Below, piece by piece: positions 57,887 through 64,000 of a stretch of DNA of 64,000 bases. Position 1 is the first letter of the stretch. Each line of letters begins with the position of its first letter. This DNA comes from Turicibacter bilis. Lineage in GTDB: Bacteria > Bacillota_I > Bacilli_A > MOL361 > Turicibacteraceae. Below the pieces are notes generated by a model, which saw nothing but the letters and a program-made list of their open reading frames with translations, had not been told where the DNA came from and searched no databases. A program made the translations under genes and the position numbers. The stretch is from the NCBI RefSeq assembly GCF_024499055.1, contig NZ_CP071249.1, positions 2,163,001 to 2,227,000 on the forward strand, read 5' to 3'.

Positions 57887-58912
57887 TTATTTTATGTTGG
57901 CAATAGCATTTTCAGCGTAGCTCGTATCCACGATTGCTTCATAAGGTGCACGATTATCTAATTGTCCTGCAAGTTGCATAATGTCCATTAAGTTATTAAG
58001 ACTCTCTTCTGCTAAAACAGGATCCTCAGCCCAAGCGTCAATTGAACGATAACGTTCAACTACAGTGACCAAATCTTTTAGTTCCATATCAGGGAAAAAT
58101 TCATGAATTGATTCGGCGATTTCTTCACTTGTATGAGAGGCTACCCATTGTTGACCTTTATAAATAGCGTTAGTAAAAGCCTGGATTGTGTCGCTGTTTG
58201 CCTCGATATAAGACGTAGTTGCACTATAGCAAGTGTAAGGAATGTTATCAGTTTGTTCACCGATTGAAGCAACGATATAACCTTTACCTTGTTGCTCCAT
58301 TGTTGTAGCTAATGGTTCAAATAAAGTAACGTATTCAGCATCAAGACCTGTAAATGCACCTGCCATAGCATCAAATGAAATATCTGTACGAACATTGACT
58401 TCTGCCGTTTCATCATCCGGACGTGCATCAAGACCGTTTGCTTTAAGCACATATTCAAGTGTCATTTCGGGAACGCCACCTTTACGTCCACCGATAATTT
58501 CAGAACCGGATAAATCACTAAATTTAAAATCAGGATTTGGATTTTTGGAAACTAGGAAACTACCGTCTCGTTGAGTCACTTGAGCAAAGTTAATCGGTTG
58601 ATCTTTTCCGCCTTCATTATAAACATAAATAGTAGCTTCAGGCCCCATAAATCCAACTTGTACTTCACCAGAAATTAGAGCTGCCATTGCTTTATCTGCC
58701 CCGCCAGCATTGATTAATTCAATTTCAAGTCCTTCTTCTTCGAAGAATCCTTCGCTAATAGCGACATAATGTGGAGCATAGAAAACAGAATGAGTGACTT
58801 CGGCTACTTTTATTTTTGTTAATTCTTCCGATGATTGCTGACACCCAACTAGAACACCAGTGAATAAAAACACTAAACTAAAAAATGTAAACAAGCGTTT
58901 AAAACTTTTCAT
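57887..58912 (-). CDS. NMT1/THI5-like substrate-binding lipoprotein of ABC importer
   Basis: A 341-residue lipoprotein. The signal peptide (MKSFKRLFTFFSLVFLFTG) leads to the lipobox VLVGC (Cys24). The mature part has the NMT1/THI5 pattern KIKVAEVTHSVFYAPHYVAISEGFFEEEGLEIELI, split here as FYAPHYVAISEGFF and EEEGLEIEL, then GGADKAMAALISGEVQVGFMGPE. Proteins of this family bind small organic compounds such as sulfonates, nitrate or thiamine pyrimidine precursors. It heads the minus-strand operon. AAGGAGG lies before the ATG. The inverted repeat CCGAATTATTAATTCTCGG just upstream could be a regulatory hairpin or operator. Confidence 0.85.
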   Translation of the reverse strand: MKSFKRLFTFFSLVFLFTGVLVGCQQSSEELTKIKVAEVTHSVFYAPHYVAISEGFFEEEGLEIELINAGGADKAMAALISGEVQVGFMGPEATIYVYNEGGKDQPINFAQVTQRDGSFLVSKNPNPDFKFSDLSGSEIIGGRKGGVPEMTLEYVLKANGLDARPDDETAEVNVRTDISFDAMAGAFTGLDAEYVTLFEPLATTMEQQGKGYIVASIGEQTDNIPYTCYSATTSYIEANSDTIQAFTNAIYKGQQWVASHTSEEIAESIHEFFPDMELKDLVTVVERYRSIDAWAEDPVLAEESLNNLMDIMQLAGQLDNRAPYEAIVDTSYAENAIANIK

Positions 58913-58929
58913 AGGAAACCTCCTTATCG

Positions 58930-58948
58930 CCGAATTATTAATTCTCGG
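58930..58948 (-). promoter_or_regulatory. Palindrome upstream of the NMT1/THI5-type operon
   Basis: CCGAATTATTAATTCTCGG holds a perfect 5-1-5 core (AATTA-T-TAATT) flanked by CCG and CGG with a two-base bulge. It lies just upstream of the ribosome site, a likely operator or RNA hairpin. The rest of the 333-bp divergent region shows no gene. Confidence 0.4.
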
Positions 58949-59123
58949 TCTAAGATATCCTATTACTTTTAGGCGAAAGTGTGAGTCTTGAAAAAGAGTT
59001 AATAAAATTTTTTGCTAACCTCATAATAATCGAGATATTGGACATAATTGTAAGAGAAAGTGGTATTAGTTAACAGAATTCGACAGGAGTTGATGAATAT
59101 CTTAATTTTTCACCGGAATTTCA

Positions 59124-59153
59124 TTGACTTAAACTAACATTATTCTTTAGAAT
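59124..59153 (+). promoter_or_regulatory. Promoter of the UgpC/MsmK-type operon
   Basis: TTGACT (59124-59129), an 18-bp spacer, then TAGAAT (59148-59153). It is divergent from the minus-strand operon. Confidence 0.55.
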
Positions 59154-59260
59154 ACTAAATGAATGCAAAAAAATCTATCATGCAAAAAAACAATAAAATT
59201 TTAAACGTATCCCTATAAAATGAGTCGTAAAAGGATGCATAATTTTTGGAGGTTAGTTCG

Positions 59261-60301
59261 ATGGAAGTAAGATTAGAGGGCATTACGAAAAGCTTTGGCG
59301 ATTTTACAGCAGTTAACAATTTGAATGTTACAATTGAAGATGGTACACTGGCAGGACTTTTAGGACCATCTGGGTGTGGGAAATCTACAACACTTTATAT
59401 GATCGCGGGATTAGAAAAACCAACAAGTGGTCGTATTTATTTTGGTGATGAAGATGTTACAGATTTACCAGCTGAAAAACGTGGAATTGGTTTAGTATTC
59501 CAAAACTATGCTTTATATCCACACATGACAGTACGTCAAAATATTATGTTCCCATTAGAGAATGCCAAAGTTCCTAAAGCTGAAGCATTAAAGATTGCAC
59601 AGGAAATGGCTGATTTAGTACAAATCGGACATTTAATGGATCGTAAGCCAGGAGAGTTATCTGGTGGACAACAACAACGTGTTGCTATTGCTCGTGCTAT
59701 TGCAAAAAAACCACGCGTTTTACTATTAGATGAGCCATTATCTAACTTAGATGCTCGCTTACGTTTAGAAACACGTGAAGAAATTCGTCGTATCCAACAA
59801 GAAACAGGAATCACGACTATCTTCGTAACACACGATCAAGAAGAAGCAATGAGTATTACAGATGCCATTGTTTTAATGAAAGATGGAGTATTACAGCAAA
59901 AAGAAGCTCCACAAGAAATGTATCGTAAACCAGCTAACCAATTCGTGGCATCGTTTATGGGAACACCACCTATGGGATTCATGAATGGAAAAGTTGAAAA
60001 TGGAAAGGTATTCATTGGATCGTCAATCTTAGGAGACGCTGAAGTAGCTAATGGAGATGTAGTTGTCGGAGTTCGTCCAGAATCATGGCGCCTATCACAA
60101 GAAGAAGGAATTAATGCAACAGTGAAAATGGTAGAAGTTATTGGACGCGATAAGTTAATGACAGTTGACATCGAGGGACAAAGTGTCCGTTGCTTAATTG
60201 ATTCTGATAATGAAGTTAATGTTTCAGATGTTGTAAAATTAACTGTGAAACCACAAGCAATCCATGTATTTGATACAACTTCAGGTCATCGTTTAGGGTA
60301 G
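59261..60301 (+). CDS. ABC sugar importer ATPase (UgpC/MsmK/MalK-like)
   Basis: A 346-residue ATPase. Walker A is LLGPSGCGKSTTLYMIAGLE, the signature is GELSGGQQQRVAIARAIA, followed by LLLDEPLSNLDARLR and TTIFVTHDQEEAMSI. The C-terminal about 100 residues form an OB/TOBE regulatory domain (VVVGVRPESWRL) as in MalK and UgpC. I chose the ATG at 59261 after TTTTGGAGGTT; the upstream TTG would place that site inside the gene. It starts an operon with two permeases and a binding protein. Shared ATPases of this type can energise several sugar importers. Confidence 0.92.
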   Translation: MEVRLEGITKSFGDFTAVNNLNVTIEDGTLAGLLGPSGCGKSTTLYMIAGLEKPTSGRIYFGDEDVTDLPAEKRGIGLVFQNYALYPHMTVRQNIMFPLENAKVPKAEALKIAQEMADLVQIGHLMDRKPGELSGGQQQRVAIARAIAKKPRVLLLDEPLSNLDARLRLETREEIRRIQQETGITTIFVTHDQEEAMSITDAIVLMKDGVLQQKEAPQEMYRKPANQFVASFMGTPPMGFMNGKVENGKVFIGSSILGDAEVANGDVVVGVRPESWRLSQEEGINATVKMVEVIGRDKLMTVDIEGQSVRCLIDSDNEVNVSDVVKLTVKPQAIHVFDTTSGHRLG

Positions 60302-60310
60302 GTGGAAATT

Positions 60311-61228
60311 ATGAAAAATAAAACCAATCTATCAAATGCGACTAAAACTACGATTAAACAAAATTTCTTAGGGTATTTATATTTATTACCAACTTTAGTC
60401 ATTACTTTGATTTTCGTAGTTTATCCATTAATAATGTCATTCCGTATGGGATTCTATGAAAAATATAACTATTATACAGATGAAGGAACTGGATTCGGAT
60501 TATCAACCTTCAAGTTTGTATTATCTGATCCAAACTTCCAAAAAGCATTATTGAATACTTTTTTAATTGTTGTTATTGCCGTACCAGTATCAATGGTTAT
60601 TGCATTGGCTATTGCTTTATTATTAAATTCTGGGATTAAGGCAAGTAAGTTCTTCCAAGCGATTTATTTCTTACCTTATGTCACATCAGTAATTGCAATT
60701 GGGATTGTATGGAGTTGGCTATTCCATAGTGATTTTGGTTATATTAATCAATTTTTAAGTATGTTTGGTATAGAGCCTATTCAATGGCTAAATGATCCAA
60801 ACATGGCGATTTGGGCATTAATTATCTTTAATATTTGGAGTGGACTAGCATTTAAAATCGTTATTTTCCTATCAGGTTTACAAAATATCGATCCACAATA
60901 TTATAAAGCGGCTCAAATCGATGGGACACCAAAATGGAAAGTGTTCACTCGTATTACCTTACCTTTATTATCACCAACAGTATTCTTCTTAACGATTACA
61001 TCAGTTATCGGAAGTTTTAAAGTTTACAATGAAGTATTCGCTTTATTCGGTGGGAAGCCAGGACCTGCTAACAGCTGTATGACCGTTGTATATTACATTT
61101 ATGACATGTTCTACGGATCATCTCAAGTTCATAAAGCAGCCGCTGCATCTATCATCTTATTTGTGATTATTTTAATTATCACAGGAATTCAGATGTTAGT
61201 AAGTAAAAAATTAGTTCATTATAAATAG
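60311..61228 (+). CDS. ABC importer permease (UgpA/MalF-like)
   Basis: An integral membrane permease of 305 residues with about six segments. The coupling-helix motif EAA is visible as YYKAAQIDGTPKWKVFTRITLPLLSP (in part: AAQIDGTPKWKVFTRITLPLL). The N-terminal PTLVITLIFVVYPLIMSFRMGFYEKY is typical of the UgpA/MsmF group. AGGTGGAAATT precedes the ATG at 60311, ten bases after the ATPase stop. It forms a heterodimer with the next permease. Confidence 0.9.
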   Translation: MKNKTNLSNATKTTIKQNFLGYLYLLPTLVITLIFVVYPLIMSFRMGFYEKYNYYTDEGTGFGLSTFKFVLSDPNFQKALLNTFLIVVIAVPVSMVIALAIALLLNSGIKASKFFQAIYFLPYVTSVIAIGIVWSWLFHSDFGYINQFLSMFGIEPIQWLNDPNMAIWALIIFNIWSGLAFKIVIFLSGLQNIDPQYYKAAQIDGTPKWKVFTRITLPLLSPTVFFLTITSVIGSFKVYNEVFALFGGKPGPANSCMTVVYYIYDMFYGSSQVHKAAAASIILFVIILIITGIQMLVSKKLVHYK

Positions 61229-61240
61229 GGAGTGTGCTCA

Positions 61241-62083
61241 ATGGAAAGTAATACAAAAAAGGTTACATCAGTATGGGCTAAAGTGTTAATTTACGTTGCG
61301 CTATCACTTGGAGCAATTATTATGCTTTTCCCATTTATTTTCATGATTTTAACGTCTTTAAAAACTTATTCAGAATCAATCGCTGTGCCACCAAAGTTAT
61401 TACCAAATGTGGCTCAGTTTGAAAACTATAAAATAGCAATGGAGATGGCTCCATTTGATATTTATTTCAAAAATACAGTTATTTCAGCTGTTGGAAATAC
61501 AGTTTTAACATTATTTGTTACGATCTTTGCAGCTTTTGCATTTACTCGTTATAAATTCTATGGAAGTAATACAATCTTTACGTTATTGTTAGCAACAATG
61601 ATGGTACCAGGTGAAATGTTAATTATTCAAAACTATCAAACGGTATCAGCTTTTGGATGGATTGATACGTTCCAAGGATTAATTATTCCTTATATTGCAA
61701 ATGTCTTTTATATCTTCTTATTAAGACAATATTTTATGCAAATTCCGGAACAGCTATATAAAGCAGCGAAGATTGATGGATGTAGTGATTGGAAATACTT
61801 ATGGAAAATCATGATTCCAAATACCATTAGTGCGATTGTAACAATTGCAATTTTAAACTTCATTGCAAGTTGGAATGCATTCTTATGGCCATTATTAATT
61901 ACAAATAATGATAAAATGCGTGTCTTAACTATTGGATTAACTCACTTTACGAATGAATCTGGTTCACAAGTTCATTTACAAATGGCAGCAGCGACAATTA
62001 TCATTATTCCAGTTGTCATCATTTATTTATTCTTACAGAAATATATCATTAGTGGAGTTACTCGTGGAGGATTAAAAGGGTAA
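61241..62083 (+). CDS. ABC importer permease (UgpE/MalG-like)
   Basis: The second permease subunit, 280 residues with about six segments. The EAA-loop reads LYKAAKIDGCSDWKYLWKIMIPNTISAI (in part: AAKIDGCSDWKYLWKIMIPN). The N-terminal segment LIYVALSLGAIIMLFPFIFMILTSLK matches the MalG/UgpE group. The ATG at 61241 follows AGGGAG and is 12 bp after the UgpA-like stop, indicating one transcript. After its stop, about 100 bp precede the binding-protein gene. Confidence 0.9.
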   Translation: MESNTKKVTSVWAKVLIYVALSLGAIIMLFPFIFMILTSLKTYSESIAVPPKLLPNVAQFENYKIAMEMAPFDIYFKNTVISAVGNTVLTLFVTIFAAFAFTRYKFYGSNTIFTLLLATMMVPGEMLIIQNYQTVSAFGWIDTFQGLIIPYIANVFYIFLLRQYFMQIPEQLYKAAKIDGCSDWKYLWKIMIPNTISAIVTIAILNFIASWNAFLWPLLITNNDKMRVLTIGLTHFTNESGSQVHLQMAAATIIIIPVVIIYLFLQKYIISGVTRGGLKG

Positions 62084-62181
62084 TGATATGCTAAGAAAAA
62101 AAGAGCTAATAGCGGGTATTAAAGGAAATAATCCTTTTATACATACATAATTCAATGCTAATTGAATAGGAGGACTAAAAA

Positions 62182-63495
62182 GTGAAGAAATTAATGACAT
62201 CTTTATCACTTGTTGCTGGTGTAACAACATTAGCAGCTTGTTCAAGTGATAAAAAAGAACAGGCACCATCATCAACTGAGATTGTAACAACAATTGAAAG
62301 TCCTGTAACAATCGAATTTTGGCATGCTATGGCAGGAACAAATCAAGAAGCTGTTGATGCGTTAGTAAATCAGTTCAATACAACAATTGGGGCTGATAAA
62401 GGAATTACTGTTAAACCTGTATATCAAGGTCAATACACAGATTTAAAAACGAAAACAACAGCTGCTTTAAAATCAGGTTCAGCTCCAGCTATTGCTCAAG
62501 CATATCCTGACTGGGTTGCTGAGTATTTACAATCAGGAAATGTAGTAGAATTAGATCCTTATATCTTAAATGAAGAAGTTGGAATTAATGATTTTGATGA
62601 TATCATTAAATCTTATCGTGATGAAAATAGCCAATATGAAGGTGGAAAGTTCTACTCTTTACCATTCAATAAATCAACAGAAGTTCTATACTACAATAAA
62701 ACATTCTTTGATCAAAATAACTTAACAGTACCAACAACTTGGGATGAGGTAGAAGAAGTTTCTGCTAAAATCAAAGAATTAACTGGAAAAACTGCATTTG
62801 GTATTGATGCACCAGCAAACTACTTCATTACAATGGTACAACAATTCGGTGGACAGTATACAAACTCTAATGGAGACATCTTATTCGCTGAAGATGGAGC
62901 TAAATACGCGATTGAAGCTTTAGAGTTATTAAAACGTAATGCTGATGCTGGTTACTGGCGTTTACCAGGTGAAGATAAATATCTTTCAGGACCATTCATG
63001 AGTGAATTGCTTTATATGTACACTGGATCATCTGCTGGATACTCACATATTGCAACAGCTGACTTTGAAGTTGGTATTGCTCCAATTCCTCAAATCTCTA
63101 AAGAAACAGGTGCGGTTATCCAACAAGGTACAAATGTTGTTGTTTTCAATCAAAATAAATCACAAGAAGAGGTTTATGCAGCATATGAGTTTGCTAAATT
63201 CTTATCTTCATATGAAGGAAACTTAGCATTTGCAACAGCAACTTCTTATTTACCAATTCGTGAATCAGTTATTGCTTCTGATGCATATCAAAAATACGTA
63301 GCTGAATCTAATGATCAAACAAAAGTAGTTGGACCAGAACAAGCTGATTATTACTTCTATGATCCTTCATTCTTCAAAGATACATATTCTTCATACAATG
63401 TTCGTACAGCAGCTGAAAAAGCTGTTGAAGCGGTTGTATTAAGTGGAGTATCTCCAGAACAAGCGATTCAAGAAGCTGTTAACTCTTTGAAATAA
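62182..63495 (+). CDS. ABC importer substrate-binding lipoprotein (UgpB-like)
   Basis: A 437-residue lipoprotein. The signal peptide MKKLMTSLSLVAGVTTLAAC ends in the lipobox TLAAC with Cys20. The mature sequence has the UgpB pattern ITIEFWHAMAGTNQEAVDALVNQFN, with GSAPAIAQAYPDWVAEYLQSG and FNKSTEVLYYNKTFFDQN, close to glycerol-3-phosphate or glycerophosphodiester binding proteins. Sugars are an alternative. The start is a GTG after AGGAGGACT. It closes a four-gene operon with the UgpC-, UgpA- and UgpE-like genes, and a terminator follows. Confidence 0.88.
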   Translation: MKKLMTSLSLVAGVTTLAACSSDKKEQAPSSTEIVTTIESPVTIEFWHAMAGTNQEAVDALVNQFNTTIGADKGITVKPVYQGQYTDLKTKTTAALKSGSAPAIAQAYPDWVAEYLQSGNVVELDPYILNEEVGINDFDDIIKSYRDENSQYEGGKFYSLPFNKSTEVLYYNKTFFDQNNLTVPTTWDEVEEVSAKIKELTGKTAFGIDAPANYFITMVQQFGGQYTNSNGDILFAEDGAKYAIEALELLKRNADAGYWRLPGEDKYLSGPFMSELLYMYTGSSAGYSHIATADFEVGIAPIPQISKETGAVIQQGTNVVVFNQNKSQEEVYAAYEFAKFLSSYEGNLAFATATSYLPIRESVIASDAYQKYVAESNDQTKVVGPEQADYYFYDPSFFKDTYSSYNVRTAAEKAVEAVVLSGVSPEQAIQEAVNSLK

Positions 63496-63513
63496 TTACT
63501 ATTTTTAATGCAC

Positions 63514-63545
63514 AAAATAGAGGTGGACTTCTACCTCTATTTTTC
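63514..63545 (+). terminator. Terminator of the UgpB-like operon
   Basis: AATAGAGGT pairs with ACCTCTATT around an eight-base loop and ends in a T run. Confidence 0.9.
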
Positions 63546-63576
63546 TTTATAATTTAAAATAAGGAGGATTAAAACT

Positions 63577-64000
63577 ATGACAATTCAACAACAAATTATT
63601 AAGAAAATTGAAGAATTTGATACAATTATTATTCATCGTCATGTTATTCCTGATGGAGATGCATATGGTTCATCATTTGGATTAGCGGAATTAATTCGCA
63701 CAAGTTTTCCAGAAAAAAAGGTATATGTAGTTGGTGAAGAATTAGATTACCTAAAATATGTAGGGACAACAGATAAGATTGAAGATTCAGTTTATGAGGG
63801 TTCATTAGTTATTATTACTGATACATCAAATGCAGCACGCATTTCAGATGAACGTTGGAAGTTAGGAGCATTTAAGATTAAGATTGACCATCATCCATTC
63901 TCAGATGAATATGCAGATATTGAATGGATTGATACATCATATACATCAACTTGTGAGATGATTACAAGCTTATTAATTGAAAATAATTTAGAAATTAATG
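63577..64000 (+). CDS. DHH-family phosphoesterase, N-terminal part (3' end outside window)
   Basis: The frame starts at an ATG after AAGGAGGATT and runs off the window end, giving 141 residues. DHH phosphoesterase motifs are clear: HRHVIPDGDAYGSSFGLAEL (metal-binding DxD), VIITDTSNAARISD, and the name-giving KIDHHPFSDEY. Such proteins (NrnA-like) degrade short RNA or linear dinucleotides and dephosphorylate pAp. The exact substrate cannot be told without the C-terminal DHHA1 domain. It follows the terminator of the ABC operon and has its own short leader. Confidence 0.9.
   Translation, partial: MTIQQQIIKKIEEFDTIIIHRHVIPDGDAYGSSFGLAELIRTSFPEKKVYVVGEELDYLKYVGTTDKIEDSVYEGSLVIITDTSNAARISDERWKLGAFKIKIDHHPFSDEYADIEWIDTSYTSTCEMITSLLIENNLEIN

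Overview
The window is low-GC, AT-rich DNA from a Bacillota (Firmicutes) genome. Gene content and order (secG-rnr-smpB; hprK-lgt-ppaX-trxB; a Nudix gene followed by rapZ-yvcK-whiA; pcrA-ligA-camS; a SAM-I riboswitch before metK) are typical of Bacilli-like lineages. A bacterial-type glnS and a lone crtI-like gene point toward a gut lineage such as Turicibacter or the Erysipelotrichia; that placement is my inference. Most of the window is ordinary housekeeping chromosome on the + strand. The only mobile element is one IS3-family insertion sequence. I see no CRISPR array, prophage or rRNA.

Layout: (1) 0-2.4 kb, the end of a sugar-binding protein and a GH13 alpha-glucosidase with a LacI/CcpA-type operator at its promoter. 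(2) 2.6-6.8 kb, a LysM/G5/M23 cell-wall hydrolase, a CorC/HlyC-type CBS membrane protein and RmuC. (3) 6.8-8.7 kb, a strong promoter, a SAM-I riboswitch with terminator, an unexplained structured leader of about 430 nt, then metK. (4) 8.8-16 kb, a diacylglycerol-kinase family lipid kinase, VanZ-like protein, large glucosaminidase, small membrane protein, B3/B4-domain protein and glnS. (5) 16-26.8 kb, the DNA repair block pcrA-ligA-camS-orphan histidine kinase-uvrA, preceded by a long structured leader. (6) 26.8-28.3 kb, an IS3-family element with a programmed frameshift, sitting inside what looks like the uvrA terminator hairpin. (7) 28.7-43 kb, a 3D-domain protein, YvlD-like protein, hprK-lgt-ppaX-trxB, an ArsP_2-type permease, Nudix-rapZ-yvcK-whiA, gpmI, tRNA-Thr(GGT) and eno. 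(8) 43-53.5 kb, an AI-2E-family permease, CaCA exchanger, secG, rnr, capA-like, smpB, CrtI-like and hypothetical proteins. (9) 53-64 kb, a DUF4358-like lipoprotein, an MBOAT-DHHW acyl-transfer pair, a minus-strand NMT1/THI5-type ABC importer, a plus-strand UgpB-type sugar or glycerophosphodiester ABC importer, and the start of a DHH phosphoesterase.

The least explained signals are non-coding. A dispersed element of about 130 bp, made of a long hairpin plus a conserved tail, occurs three times (16.4, 30.0 and 43.3 kb), each time in a long intergenic region upstream of a gene and once inside the probable 5' leader of pcrA. Two long structured leaders, before metK and pcrA, do not match any riboswitch class I can recognise. 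A block of decayed coding sequence lies on the minus strand near 41.0-41.3 kb.
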